Positions 43,668-57,726 of a stretch of 64,000 nucleotides of DNA are shown in pieces. The notes under the pieces were generated by a model. That model was not told where the DNA came from, did not search any database, and saw only the letters and a program-made list of their open reading frames with translations. The stretch is from Hyperoplus lanceolatus (Eukaryota; Chordata; Actinopteri; Uranoscopiformes; Ammodytidae), in NCBI GenBank assembly GCA_026929865.2, contig CM049400.1, forward strand, positions 22,925,501 to 22,989,500. The letters are read 5' to 3'. Made by a program: the position numbers and the translations under genes. Every line of letters begins with the position of its first letter. The stretch's first letter is position 1.

Positions 43668-46600
43668 TATGTGATGTTGACAAACCACAATCATTATAGA
43701 GAAAGACCTTAATAACACCCTGATATGTATCTGTAAAAAGGGAAGCAACTGTGCAAGTTGTCACACATCTCAAAGACTACAAGGAAGAGCCAAAGAGGAT
43801 GTGAAGATAAAGAACACAAGGAATGAGTAATGTTTCATATTTAACAGTTTGTTAATTGTACTGAATGTCTTCTTACACCTTTTTCAGGTGTGACTTTAGT
43901 GGGGGGAAAACATCATAATAAACTGAAGTCAATGACACTTTTTTTCGCTATCCTAGACTTTGCCAAAATTACTTTGAATTTTCTAATTGCATTTAAGTGG
44001 GAGTAATAGTGCAGAAAGGATCAATCTGATGGAATAATACCTCAATGAGACGATGTTCATCCTCTGTGACGACTTAGCAAATACAGACCCCAGAGGTGGC
44101 ATCCCTCAACAACTCAACGCAATATTACTCTTCCCATATGTATTGTAATATTGGCACAGGGAAAATTGGCAAAGTAATATAACCTATAACTTTACATGGG
44201 TTAATGCAAATAGCTAAGTGACATTACTAAGTGGTAAATAGGGGAATGATTTAAAACAAGCAATTCATTCCTCAGGGTCTATTCCCTGTCTGTTTAGAAA
44301 AGAACTACTCAATACATCCTATAAACTGCAAGTAAACAGCAACACCTTCAAGGTTGAATTAACAACCAGCGTTTTATGTGAAGAACAATCGCAACTGAGC
44401 TGGGCAGTCTTCATTCTCACCAGTAGTAATTGTTCTTTTCAGGATGGAGGGGTGATTTAAGTGATTGGTATGGCCTTATGTCTCTCTAGCAGCAGCAGAG
44501 GCAGCAGCTGCTGCTGTATTGCCTCACATAAAAGCCCAGCTTGAGCTCCATGCCGAAACAGCAGCCAGAACGGTGAATATTCCACTATCGATTCTCACAT
44601 CATCGCAGACTCAATTGTTAATGTAAAGATGGTATGCCTCCTCCCTGTATGCTCACTTTGCCAGAGGTGTGATCAGCCAGAGAGGGAGCTTAATGAACCC
44701 TGTTTCATGGTCAGCACTGAAGCCTATTTTTCCAGGTACACAGCAGGTAGATGATCAGCCCTTCCCTAATGCAGACAGGTCTTCCCTGAAGGGGGTCTAG
44801 AAACACTGGGCTAGTGCAGTTTTACTTCTGTGGCTGGAGAGACGAGCGGCAACATTACAGGCCTCACATTGATTTGATCTAATCTGCTCCTGGCCTCCAG
44901 TCCGGCATGAATGAGCTCCCTGAAGGTTGGGAAGCTGCCACGCAAACGACCCTGGCACATTAAATCTGAGGTTTGTGCAGGCGGCCGGGGTAATGGATGA
45001 GCGGTTTAGCTGGAACTTGGTTCAGCACTCTATAAGCACTCATCAGAACTCCCTCGGATCAACAGTGCTCCTTCAGCACAGCACACAATCAGGCACTGAG
45101 TCATTATCACCTATGGTTTCAGCTCAATCCACATTGAAGGTGGAGTCAGGGATTCTGGAGAATGCTTGTTGTCAAAATCACTTTTGTCAAAATCAGTGAA
45201 TATCTCCTCACGGTCTGCTACCTGTCCGTAATGTGTGTGCACTGAAACAAATTGGTATTAATACACAACCTAGGCTCTATAAAGTGGTGTCTCAACAAAG
45301 GGGATGTTAACAAAGGGGGCCCTTCGTAGCTAGCAACATGGCCGTTTACTAAGCTAGTACAACAAAAAAGAAATTCAGCACACACACAGTACGGACAAGT
45401 AGAGATTTTCACAGCTTTTGGTAAAAAGGGATTTTGACAACAAGCAATACAGATGGCTGACTCCACCTTTAATATAGAGTGCATTTTATAATTCAGATCA
45501 TGTCAGTTAAAATAACTCAGAGCAGCAGAACATTTTAAAGATAAACCAAAAAATCTATCCAGCGCTTAATTTTCAGACTTCTCAGGTGCTTGGGAGCTCA
45601 ACAAATGTTTCCATTTGAAGTTTTAAAACCTTCTTTAGCTTGCAGCTAGAGGCCTCAGCACATTGAGAGCAAAGCCCATTATCTCGACGTCTCTCCACTA
45701 CACCGAGGTTTCTCAAACTTTACCCAGTAGTATCTCACTTCCCAGCTCAGACAGAATTTAACTGTGATTAAGGAGTCAGGGTTCACGATGAGCTGTGGGC
45801 AAAAACAGAGAGAAAAATAAGAAGAAATCGGTACAAAGCATGAAGGCTTCAGCTTCCGGAGAGTACAGCTAAATTGATGAGGACCCCCTGTGGGTTGCAT
45901 TCTGTGGGCTGCGAAATCCCACACTAGTCTGACACTAGAGGAGCTGCGATCCATCCCATTAACTGCTCTAACCTGGGTCAGTGAGCCCAACAAGAAGACA
46001 CATACACTCACCAGCGGAGACCCTCTGAGCTCATAATGCATAACAGTTGGAATGTGGATAACCTCACACACAAGGAGCGGTCCAAACCCAAAGCACTGGC
46101 TATAATCCCCTAGGCTGGAACAAAACAGATCACGTTGAGCCAGGTATCCCGGCAGATAGTTAACTCCTGAAGGTGAGGTCCAAAGAATAGGCTGAGAGAG
46201 CCATCCTGGTGGTGCTGAGCTTTCTGAAGTGTGCTCAAGAGTGTGCATGATCAGGCGCCTGCGGCAACAGGATTAAGAAACAAAAAGCTTTCCAGCTGCT
46301 GACTTCATTCAGAAGCTCTCCTGATCTTGGCTTCTTCGGCAAAATGCCTTGTTACTGTTCTATATGGAGGGGGGGGAGTCAGTGCTGCAGAAAGCAGCTC
46401 AAGGCGAAATTCTAAATAAGATGCCTGAGTCGAGCTCTTTAAATACTAAATATCCCTCCCCATTCAAATGGCATCAGAGTTTTAGATTTCATTTATTCAG
46501 CTGGACGCGAAAGCAAATCTCAACTTGGATCACCACTGGACTGGTATGAACTCTGGCCACTCGAGGTGGTTGGTGCAGACAAACGCTTGCTTCTTTGCCA

Positions 46601-48927
46601 ACTCTAATTGGGGGAAACCACATTATTGTTATTGGAATATTTGGCATGCAGCCAGACTTCACTCCCCAATGACTGATTCATTCACTGTCACATAACTAAT
46701 ATAAATATACACTCTTGTCACTTGAGGAATAACTTACCTCATGTGAGACATTAGAAGACAAAATGCTCTGGTTGGCTCCTGAGAGCTTTTTACTCTTCGC
46801 TTACTTTTCAGCTGAGCTTTTGGGAAAGCAAAGCAGCGTGACTCATTGTCTTGACGATTCTCCTGCATTGCTTCATGAGAAGAGTGCACCTCTAAGTCTC
46901 ATATTGTCTGATTCCTTCTTTGCACCTTAGCTTAGCCTTTTTTATTTTTATTTTTCCTTGACAGTTCTGAATTTTTAAATTACACTCCATGACAAGAGTT
47001 AATGGTCCGTCACTGTTTCAAAATGGGATGAAGGGACAGGCTTTCTTTGAAGATTTTTAAATGTTAAAATGAAAAAAATGAACAATAAAATTATTCTTCC
47101 TACAAAATTTAGCTGACACAAGAATCTGTAAAAGACTGCTATTCAGTCAATATGAACTATTTGTAAAAGGAGTTATTTAATAAAAGCCAGTCAACTTTCA
47201 GCTATTCATCACAGCTCCCTGACTCAATGACGCAGACTTATAGAGAGAAAAGCAGACTTGACTAGTGCCAGGGTCTACAGAGAAAGTGATGATTGTTGTA
47301 TAAAGTGGTACCATTTGCATTGAGTGATAAATGTCTCTCAGCTTTGTTAAACCTTCAGCCGTAAATGCTGCCAATACGCTACAGGACAGGCCCCACTGTC
47401 CCCTCCATGTTCTGCTGACACCTATTACACTGTTATTTATTAGTCCCCAGAGAACCCAGACAATATAAGTCAGCTGTTAAGATACATCCCTGGGAGCTTG
47501 ACAAATGAATTTCTAAATATACAGAAGAAACTGCCAATAGTCATGGGGGCAGTTCTGCTGAATTGGAATAACAGCGTGCTGCGGCTTCTGTTGTTGGGCG
47601 TGTCCTTTCTCCTGCCCTAATTCATCTTTGCCGAGCCCTTGTGTGTTCACATTCCTCCCGGGGGAATAAGCAGCACTGGACCAAGACCAAAACACAACAA
47701 AGAGACTCTCTGAACAGAGTTTGCTGCTCTGACACTTCACTATAATGCACCACATGCTCCCTCCCTGATACCACCTTGCAGTCGGATAAGAAGTAACAAG
47801 ATCCGACTGTTGCCTGTTTTGGAACCACAAAACTAATGAGTGAATAACTTAATTATTTTAGGACTATACATTACTGATTAGAAAGACTGGCCTGGTTGTT
47901 TATCCTACAGAGGATCTGATCGTTTGTCCAAGTTCAATTCAGGATGTGAACCTGGATCAATACGAGCCCCGTAGGTGCCAGCCGGCTCCTCTGCAGCGCA
48001 GCTCTATCAGGGTTAAAGGGGCCGCTGGTTGACCAAGACAGACAAGGCCAGGTCATCTCACACTTTATTCTAAACAAGCACCCCTTTTCCTTCTCATAAA
48101 ACAGGCCGCGTTGAGTTGGAAAGCGAGCAGACTGTGAGAGATGCTTTTTTGCGTCAGTGCAGTAAACCAGTCACTTGACAGAATCTGACACAGGCTCATG
48201 AAAGCTTCTGGATCAGCAAATTGTTACACAGCCCACTGCTCCTTCCGATTAATAATTTAACCTTCACCCTGTCCTGTAGAAGACAAACTCTGTGCTAGCT
48301 TGCCATGGGGCAACAACAAAAAAGCAATCAGAGCAGAATGGACGTTTATCTACAGTACACACAGACGCACAGTGACTGGAGTACTAATATAAAGCCACGA
48401 CTGCACTGAATCACATACATAACACAAGAGCAGGTCAGTCATGGGCAACGACAAAGCCTCTCAAAAAACAATGTCAACCCGATAAAACCAACTGTTACCA
48501 CACTTAATTTGCACACATTGATTTCCTATATTCAATTATTAATTCTAATTAGGATGAAGTAGAATGTGCCAGGGGGCATCATCAGTCGATGTGAAGGGGT
48601 GCGGTCAGAGTGGAGACCGATGCACATTCGTACAATGCCCATCAGTGCCTAACTTATCTTATAATATTAATTATTAAAGTACATATAATTTTGAGCATTT
48701 CCTAGAGTTAGTAAACACAAACCGGCATTTCTTCAAACCACTACAAGATTAAAGTACTGCCAATATATTGATGACATCATTAATTTTGATCCAATAATGA
48801 CAGGGGCCATTCTGACTATACGTTAGCTTTGATACTTAAAAACATATATCATGCTATTACTTCTGGACTTTAGGTTGAGTCAAAATTGGAATGCAGGACT
48901 TTTCAAAGTGTAGTATATTTTTATATA
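43668..48927. other. long non-coding stretch
   Basis: Apart from the small element at 45134-45473, I see no gene or repeat here. The longest open frame (45679-46248, minus, 189 codons) has no recognisable domain or compositional support. Confidence 0.6.
45134..45473. mobile_element. about 340-bp MITE-like element
   Basis: Left AAGGTGGAGTCAG...TTGTTGTCAAAATC matches, inverted, the right end AAGGTGGAGTCAG...TTGTTGTCAAAATC. The arms also share a CTTGTCCGTA(A/C)TGTGTGTG-type inner motif. The target duplication could not be fixed. Termini of this AAGGTGGAGTCAG type recur in fish genomes. Confidence 0.7.
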
Positions 48928-50537
48928 CAGGTCCTTCTCAAAAAATTAGCATATTGTGATAAAGTTCAATATTTTCTGTAATGTACTGATAAACATTAGA
49001 CTTTTATATATTTTAGATTCATTACACACAACTGAAGTAGTTCAAGCCTTTTATTGTTTTAATATTGATGATTTTGGCAAAAAAGTAAAGAAAAACCAAA
49101 AATCCCTATCTCAAAAAATTTGCATATTTCATCCGACCAATAAAAGAAAAGTGTTTTTAATACAAAAAAGTCAACCTTCAAATAATTATGTTCAGTTATG
49201 CACTCAATACTTGGTCGGGAATCCTTTCGCAGAAATGACTGCTTCAATGCGGCGTGGCATGGAGGCAATCAGCCTGTGGCACTGCTGAGGTGTTATGGAG
49301 GCCCAGGATGCTTCGATAGCGGCCTTAAGCTCATCCACAGTGTTGGGTCTGGTGTCTCTCAACTTCCTCTTCACAATATCCCACAGATTCTCTATGGGGT
49401 TCAGGTCAGGAGAGTTGGCAGGCCAATTGAGCACAGTAATACCATGGTCAGTAAACCATTTACCAGTGGTTTTGGCACTGTGAGCAGGTGCCAGGTCTTG
49501 CTGAAAAATGAAATCTTCATCTCCATAAAGCTTTTCAGCAGATGGAAGCATGAAGTGCTCCAAAATCTCCTGATAGCTAGCTGCATTGACCCTGCCTTTG
49601 ATAAAACACAGTGGACCAACACCAGCAGCTGACATGGCACCCCAGACCATCACTGACTGTGGGTACTTGACACTGGACTTCAGGCATTTTGGCATTTCCT
49701 TCTCCCCTGTCTTCCTCCAGACTCTGGCACCTTGATTTCTGAATGACATGCAAAATATGCTTTCATCCGAAAAAAGTACTTTGGACCACTGAGCAACAGT
49801 CCAGTGCTGCTTCTCTGTAGCCCAGGTCAGGCGCTTCTGCCTCTGTTTCTGGTTCAAAAGTGGCTTGACCTGGGGAATGCGGCACCTATAGCCCATTTCC
49901 TGCACACGCCTGTGCACGGTGGCTCTGGATGTTTCTACTCCAGACTCAGTCCACTGCTTCCGCAGGTCCCCCAAGGTCTGGAATCGGCCCTTCTCCACAA
50001 TCCTCCTCAGGGTCCGGTCACCTCTTCTGGTTGTGCAGCGTTTTCTGCCACACTTTTTCCTTCCCACAGACTTCCCACTGAGGTGCCTTGATACAGCACT
50101 CTGGGAACAGCCTATTCGCTCAGAAATTTCTTTCTGTGTCTTACCCTCTTGCTTGAGGGTGTCAATGATGGCCTTCTGGACAGCAGTTAGGTCGGCAGTC
50201 TTACCCATGATTGCGGTTTTGAGTAATGAACCAGGCTGGGAGTTTTTAAAAGCCTCAGGAATCTTTTGCAGGTGTTTAGAGTTAATTAGTTGATTCAGAT
50301 GATTAGGTTAAGAGCTCCTTTAGAGTACCTTTTCATGATATGCTAATTTTTTGAGATAGGAATTTGGGGTTTTCATGAGCTGTATGCCAAAATCATCAGT
50401 ATTAAAACAACAAAAGACCTGAAATATTTCAGTTGGTGTGCAATGAATCTAAAATATATCAAAGTTCAATTATTATCATTACATTATGGAAAATAATCAA
50501 CTTTATCACAATATGCTAATGTTTTGAGAAGGACCTG
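48928..50537 (-). mobile_element. complete Tc1-like transposon (1610 bp)
   Basis: Outer ends CAGGTCCTTCTCAAAAAATT and, inverted, CAGGTCCTTCTCAAAACATT lie between TA dinucleotides (48926-48927, 50538-50539). Long inverted arms of about 200 bp hold an inner repeat ATCTCAAAAAATTTGCATAT near 49108 and its counterpart near 50340, an IR/DR layout. It contains one intact transposase gene. Confidence 0.96.
49204..50208 (-). CDS. Tc1-like transposase, intact (DD34E)
   Basis: 334 residues, the usual full length for Tc1-like transposases. An N-terminal helix-turn-helix (about 6-45, KEISERIGCSQSAVSRHLSG) and a GRKKCGRKR linker come first. A second HTH-like region spans about 75-120. The catalytic triad is D148 (FSDES), D238 (QQDLAPAHSAK) and E273 (SPDLNPIENLW), with 34 residues between the last two. 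No stops or frameshifts. In the nucleus it would cut and reinsert the element at TA sites. Whether it is expressed is unknown. Confidence 0.96.
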   Translation of the reverse strand: MGKTADLTAVQKAIIDTLKQEGKTQKEISERIGCSQSAVSRHLSGKSVGRKKCGRKRCTTRRGDRTLRRIVEKGRFQTLGDLRKQWTESGVETSRATVHRRVQEMGYRCRIPQVKPLLNQKQRQKRLTWATEKQHWTVAQWSKVLFSDESIFCMSFRNQGARVWRKTGEKEMPKCLKSSVKYPQSVMVWGAMSAAGVGPLCFIKGRVNAASYQEILEHFMLPSAEKLYGDEDFIFQQDLAPAHSAKTTGKWFTDHGITVLNWPANSPDLNPIENLWDIVKRKLRDTRPNTVDELKAAIEASWASITPQQCHRLIASMPRRIEAVISAKGFPTKY

Positions 50538-52271
50538 TATTTCTGAATACGTCTTCCCCCAATGCAATTACATGGGTAATCCTTTACATTTAAAGAAGGC
50601 AAATCCCCTTAAATTGTATTTGTATTTAAATTTGATATGGCAATATACAACTGAAAGAAGGATAAAAAAAAAACATAGTCTTGTGCCCTCTGGTGTGCTC
50701 GCCTATGGAAATATCACACTGCACTCTTTCACCTGCTCCATCTTTCTTTTTGAGTGCATGGCTGCACAAGGCTGAGAGGCTATGGTAGCCTGATTAGAGA
50801 ATGTAACTGATTTGATTAGCATAAGTGGTCTTAATAAATGAGATGCTAAACTAGGGAAAGGTGTGGCTGTTATATGTTAATATGTGCACATGCATCGTAT
50901 GACTTGTGTAGTTATCCATTTACAGATTCTGATTTACTGTAAATATTTTTTCTGACTGAGGACGCAGAATCTAAGACTGCAAGCTTAAGAGTTTTTTGTT
51001 TGTTTTTTACATCAGCAACCTGACATTATGAACAAGCCAGGCTCCTGTACTGAAAATAGCTTTAATTGGTGCATCACCCAATAAAACCAAATTAGCACCA
51101 TTGCAGCATGTCACCCTACAGATAATACAACACCCTGAGGCTGTCAAGCCATACCCCTCAGAATATCACACTTCACAGATCATTCAGTATCACACAGCAG
51201 AAAAACAGTTATCCCTGCTTGTAGTGACCATTATGCACAAATGACCAACACAAAATAGTCATACAGTTAAATATACCAAAATAGTTTGGTACAGCTCAGT
51301 GTATAAATATAATTAAAAATTATAACTTGATTGTTTTATTTATTTATCTTTTTGAGAGTTTAAATTTCAGCATTTGCCTCTGGCCTGCAGTCACCCCTTC
51401 AACGTCTCTCTAAGTTATGAACAGATAAAAGGACATTAGACTTAAAGAAACACAGAAAATGCAACTCTAAACAAAATCAAACTAGAAAAATAGATTTTGT
51501 TGTTGCCTGCAACTAATTATTATTTTCATTACTGTTATCTGCCAGGTATTTTCCTGTCGATTATTTAGTAATCCATTGCTCATTTGGTCCGTAAAATGTC
51601 AGAAAATAATGAAAAATATCCATCACAATTTCCTGAAAGCCAAACGTGACATCTTCAAATTACTTTTTACATTTTACAATTACAATCAAGACATCGGAAC
51701 TAGATAATGTGGCATTTAAAAGCCCCTTCATAGCATTGGTCAAATTCCGCAAATATTTACTGTTGAATTTTCACAGGAGAGGCTGAGAGTGTGTTGACTG
51801 TCTCCAGTTTCTGCACACACACTGCACAGTACATACCAGAGTATTTGCCATTTACCATTATCTGTAAAATGTATTACGTAATTATATTAACTGAAATATT
51901 TTCAGTACCAAATACTCAACCTCAGGCTTGAAACATGACTATACAAAACAGGCACTTAATTCCTTCAAAGAACAAAGTGGTCAGCCTGAATTCATGACAG
52001 TTTTATTGTACTGCTTTAAATGTCTAAAGAAATGTCTTAAATCCATCCTGCAGTATAATTACATCCACAGCAGGCTTCAACATTGCTCAGAATGTCACAA
52101 ACCCATTTTTGCAGATTTGTATCTTATGTGGTGAGCGGCTTATTGAGTGCTGTTGTTGATCGCATTACTACAAATGCTAATATAACTTCTGAATAAAGCT
52201 ATTTTTTGTCTGTGGAACATGCTTAAAAACAACTTCAATAGACGTTGGTTGTGCTGCAGGAGGGGATTGAG

Positions 52272-52273
<2 letters not shown>

Positions 52274-52304
<31 letters not shown>
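52274..52304. repeat. (TG)n microsatellite
   Basis: About 15 TG units. Confidence 0.95.
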
Positions 52305-52305
<1 letters not shown>

Positions 52306-54321
52306 ATGTTTTTTTTGCTTGACATCGATTGTACAGCATGGATCCAAACTCATCAGCACAACTGCTGTTCTCAGGGATGGAGAAAACTATGAATGTTGCA
52401 CAATTACCTCTCAAGCATGGAGAGGTTAAGATAGAGCAAAGATACAAGATATAAAGGTATTGTAGATTGCTGGGAAGAGGGAAACTTTATTTTTGTTCTT
52501 AAGGGTAATTGATTATTGTAAACTTTAATGGATGGGTGCATCCAGTTTAAATCCCTTGAAAACCCCAAACACACAACAACTCTATCCAAGCTTATTTGTT
52601 TTTTTAGCAGGACTGTGTGAGTGGTTTGATCTGTGGTTTGATCAGCCATTGATAGTGGCCTAAATGACAGCCTTCCAAATGTCTTAGAACCACTGATTTA
52701 TTTTTATTTCGAACATGTGTGAAAACAGAAATACAAGAAAACAGTAAGAAACATTTTGTTTTTGACTGACTAGAGTACATGCCAAAAAAAAGAGAGAATA
52801 CAAAGGAGAAACTCAAAACCATTATTTGTTTTAAAGTTTGGCAAAAAAAAGTGTGTGTTAATCTAGAATCACATCATTAAAAATAAGAAATACATTTTTA
52901 GTGTCTTAAATATCTTTGGTTAGTTTTGGCCTACTTTACACAGTTTTAGCAACATTTGGTTCCAACTATTGTAAAAACATGAAATAAAGTCTTCCTTGAA
53001 TTTGGAGAGGGGAATTTGAAATAAGAACTTGTGTTATTGTTAGATTGTTTGCTGTTGCTCATCAATAATGTGGCAATGCAGGGCATCAAGTGTCTGAATA
53101 AAATGCCATTTAAAATGATAAAAAACAAACTTAATGAAATCTAACTGTAGATAAATAAATACATTCAACTATTATTATACAGTGCTGAGAGCACAGCCAC
53201 ACAGCTTTGTCAATACTAGCAGCTGCTTTATAGGTTTACAAGTAGATGACTACAAGCAGACTATCCAGTAAAAAACAAACACATTGAGGTATATTGCTGT
53301 AAATGATGTTTCCAGTCCATCAATTTGATTATTTTGAATAACCTGAAACTGTACCTACTGTGTGCAGTGAGTAATAAAGTGGTCAAATTGAAGCCAAAGA
53401 GCACTCAAACCTTTCTACCAACACAGAAATGTATATGAATGCAAATGTAGTGGAAGTTATTATCTTTCTCCTGTCTGTATGCCTTTGAACGCTTCTCTCT
53501 GTTGATTGTTGTCTGAGCAAACAACGCTTGTCAGTTGTTACCCAAAACCGAGGATTTTATACGTCTAACATGTCACAGCGTTTGGATCTGCCCTCAATGT
53601 AAACACCAACATGATTTAGTTTAAAGACGGACCATCAATGCACCCATCCACTTACCAAATTAATCCCAACAATACAGAAACACATGTGTGCACACAAACA
53701 GCAGGATAATTGCTTTTTACTGTAATGATCTCACATTATGCAAATCCTCATCCTGTAGCCATAAAGCCTCTACCTGACTGACCACCAGTAATGCCAACAG
53801 ACTGCTGTATTATAACTTTTACTGGCCTCTGTCTGCTCTTCTATGCAATCATGTACCTTAATCTTTTGCATTTGAATGTCAAGAAAGAAACCCCTCTCCC
53901 CCCAAAAAAGTAATGAATGAATACTGTTAAATATACAAATATATGAAAATTGAGAGTTTGAAAACTCCAGAGGAGTGTAATGCTCCATTAGTTAGAAGAG
54001 CAGCCGCACTGGTTGGATAGATAGCTGGTACAAAATGAAAGGATGGAAACATCAAACAAACATCTCTAGCCTTTGATTAAAACAGAGAAACAGTAGATTA
54101 AAGTTTTTTTTCATATCTCCATCACCTCACAGATAAACCTTCCAACTTTGCTAAAAAAAAAAGAAGGGTTAAAATAAAGAGGAAATCCTGGAGTTCATCT
54201 CAAATGAACTGCTGGCTCGGAAATTCAGTCTCTGAAATTCGATAGGCCCATGAATTATTCTCTCCCAATCCTCAAAGTCAAAGGGAAATGAAAAAGTATA
54301 CAAAAGTAACGTAGGGAGCAT

Positions 54322-54324
<3 letters not shown>

Positions 54325-54399
<75 letters not shown>
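54325..54399. repeat. (TG)n microsatellite
   Basis: About 37 TG units, followed by a GA-rich tail. Confidence 0.97.
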
Positions 54400-54410
<11 letters not shown>

Positions 54411-55664
54411 CGAAGAGTGTGTGAGGGTAAAAAAGAGACAGAAAGAGAGGGAGGGGGAGAGATACTGTAGTTATATTAAAGAGGCAGCTGAAGAGAAATT
54501 AATCAAGCCATTTGGGAGGAGCAAGAGGATCCAGCACCTGTCAGCGTGGGGCATTAATCCTGTGTCTCAGTCCACATGACATTTACTATGCGTGACGGAA
54601 CAGCGTTTAAAAGACCTAAAACACGCTACAAAAAAAGATTGAATCACTGGTCACTTTCGATTAAATTGAACTGGTCCAGTCTAAGGACAAACAAAGGTAC
54701 AAGAGAAAATATTTCCATCCAAAACCGTATTTGAGAGTCACAGCAAGGACCAGTGATATTGATCCATGATCCAACCCTCTTTTTTTGTACTGTGGCGGCG
54801 GGCAATTTGGTCATTCATACAGTACGCCTACGCCTGGAATGGAAGTGAGTCCCAGGAACATGTCCCAGAATCATAATACAAGTTAATGTTTAAAGTGCGA
54901 GGATGGGAGAATCGCATGGTGTCAAGTTTCTTTGCAAATCTAATTTCTCAAAGGGGGAGGGGGGATTCATCACTTTGAGGATGCGGGTGCCAGAACCAGT
55001 AAGTCAGCATTTTCTGTCTTTTATCCATCCTAACTCGATTGAAAGGTTTTAATGAAGTGCACGCTACAGGACATGATTAACTCCTATAGGTCTGCTTTTC
55101 TACCCAGACTGAACATTGTATTGGCCCAATGACACATGCTCAGCTGCTCGGTGCAGAGAGACAGTCTTAGTAGCATTGACCTTGTTTTTTTTTCTTTTCT
55201 TCAGCTATACAACTAATTGTGGATCAGTTTCTGCACAGTGCAGATTGGAGCCCCGTGAACGCATCCTTGTGTCTGTTAATGATTACATTTCCTTTAAAAT
55301 TTCCTTTGATCGTTATCACCCAGATGCCCTTTTGTCGATGTTCAGATCCCAAGCTACATCTCTTTGTTCCACTTAGTACGTCCTAGCTATGCGATAGCGT
55401 CTCTTCCCCGTTTTGTCCTTTCCTTTTTTCCTCTGTGGCAAAAGCCACCAATTTAATTGAATTCCTGGGCTTTTAATGTCTGCATTACTCTAATCAGAGG
55501 AGAGGAGAGTAGAGTTGTTTATCTCGACCTTGGTAAAGTTAGCAGAGGGTATTCGTAAAAATGTTAATGCTTTGAAAAAAATAAAGTATTCTGCAAGATT
55601 GGAACATGAGTTAATATTGATCAGCTAGTCAAAGGTGCTACTAGTCATTCCAGAGACTGATGGT

Positions 55665-55670
<6 letters not shown>

Positions 55671-55713
<43 letters not shown>
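55671..55713. repeat. (GA)n microsatellite
   Basis: About 21 GA units. Confidence 0.97.
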
Positions 55714-55714
<1 letters not shown>

Positions 55715-57482
55715 ATGTTCTGGTGACAAAATGCTGTAGACTAACACCAAAGATACACAATACTCTACTGTGATTTTATGGTTTTGTTTCACATACCAAT
55801 TGCCAGTGCACTGCCTTTTATATCAAATAATGCCATTGTGGGCCATAGCATTTTTATATGAGATGACCTAGCTTCTTAGCCTTTCTCTGCATTATGACTG
55901 TAAAATCTTGAGATGCTAGCAGTGGATGAGTCATTAAACACACACAGTAGCTGCCATTAGAGTTAGGTGCAAGCATTGTACTATCTCACACCAACAACAT
56001 GCAATATAGCCTTCTGAGAGGGTTGCACGACTGCAGACGAAGGCAGAACACAGTGGAATGCAAAATACAACCCCAAATACCCAAGGGCCCCGCAGGCAAA
56101 TTTGATTAAAAGTTTGTTTTTCTTCACTCCCAACAAACAGAGGAGCTCGTCGATGCGGCACTGACAGTTAATTGGACTTGGCAGGGCCACGAGTTCATTC
56201 GTCAGCATTGTGTGGGGCTTGCCTAGGAGGAGCAGGACAATCGATGTCCCTCAGGACGGCCTGTAATCACTGCAACACTCCAATGAAGTCCAGGGTTAAA
56301 CATCAGGAGATTGCAGGTGCACCAGAGAATCTGAGAAAGACTGCTAATATGCTTCCACTCCCAAAGCAAGCCGAGGACACGGCAACACAGCACCCAAAGG
56401 ACTGTGAGGATCCCTAAGAACAGAGTTACACCTCAAGCCATTATTCTGAACAAAATTATCATGAACCCAAGGTCCTGAGAGGTGACACAGGTGTCTATAA
56501 GAAATACTCAGCAAATAAAATACCATGAGATTTTGTGTAGTTTGGATCACCGGTCCCCAGCCTCGGGTAGGGACACCCACAAAGGGGTCTCATGTTCAAT
56601 TTGAGGGGGTCAAGGTATGAGGAACCGGATATTAAAGCAGAAAGACTATTATATATTTTTTTTTCACGTGAATTGTTGGATAATGTGAGGCTTTTCAAAA
56701 CATAACTTTTTGGTTGAACTCATCATAACAGGTAGAAATATGCAACACATTGTAGGGAGTAGAAATTGGTTTGTTTTAATGGGTCTTGAGGCAAAAAGAG
56801 TGGGGGCCACTTGTGTAGATCAGTGGTTTCCAACATTGGAGTCTGACCTCAAACGAGAAATCCAAGAGGATGAGGTGAAATGATTAGTAAGGTAGAATAG
56901 AAGTAAAGACCTTTTCATCCTACACATTAGGACTTGTCTCCAATCTTTCTCTTTTCATTGTACAATAATTAGGGTTCACCTTTTCAAGATTCTAAAAACA
57001 CTCCACAATGAGATACAAGCAAAAAAGGATGGGCTATTGTGTAAAAATAAAACAAAACTATGGCATTACAGACTGAAAGAATCAGATTTTGGCCTGCTTT
57101 AGGTACCACATTGAGCGGTCTTTTCTCACAAGGCAGTCTCAATTAGGAGTGTGAATTATGATTACCAAACACTCAACTGTAAAAAGGTCAACAAAAGTTA
57201 TGATCGAAAAATCAATTGAATCCATGGAAACAAGCTTCATGGACACGGCAATGGACCACAAAATCAAGTGTGACTTATGGACTGTGAAATTAGCCTAAAA
57301 CTGCTTTGTTCTACATTAGTATTCAGGAGGTATCTTATCTCTCTAAACTGTTATCATAGCATTTCAGCTATTTTAGACACACTGACCTTCTCTTGAGGAC
57401 AGGAGATAAGGCCTTTTAATGTCCTTATTAAATCAAGCCATCTACGCAGACTCTGTGCTGGATAGAAGGTTCTAGCTATAAA

Positions 57483-57505
57483 CTCTCTCTCTCTCTCTCT
57501 CTCTC
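57483..57505. repeat. (CT)n microsatellite
   Basis: About 11 CT units. Confidence 0.93.
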
Positions 57506-57668
57506 CTACTGACTAATAAGGATCACAGTGATAATGACGTGAAGGATGTTATATCGGCTTTGTTAAAAATGTATTGTATCATACACACCATCATCACAAA
57601 ATGCCATGATATCCAAGCGGCTTTTTGTGCCGATGTAAAATGCTCAAAAAGAAAGCAAACTGAAATTC

Positions 57669-57671
57669 GCA

Positions 57672-57725
<54 letters not shown>
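57669..57725. repeat. (CGCA)n-(CA)n compound microsatellite
   Basis: About 20 bp of CGCA units followed by CA units, the same compound order as at 3349-3493. Confidence 0.96.

Positions 57726-57726
<1 letters not shown>

Noticed and set aside
45679-46248. 189-codon minus-strand open frame
   Set aside because: No domain, no repeat-like residue conservation, and no splice or family context. A frame of this length is plausible by chance in 64 kb.
49198-50293. Plus-strand open frames opposite the Tc1 transposase
   Set aside because: They are antisense shadows of the intact transposase gene.
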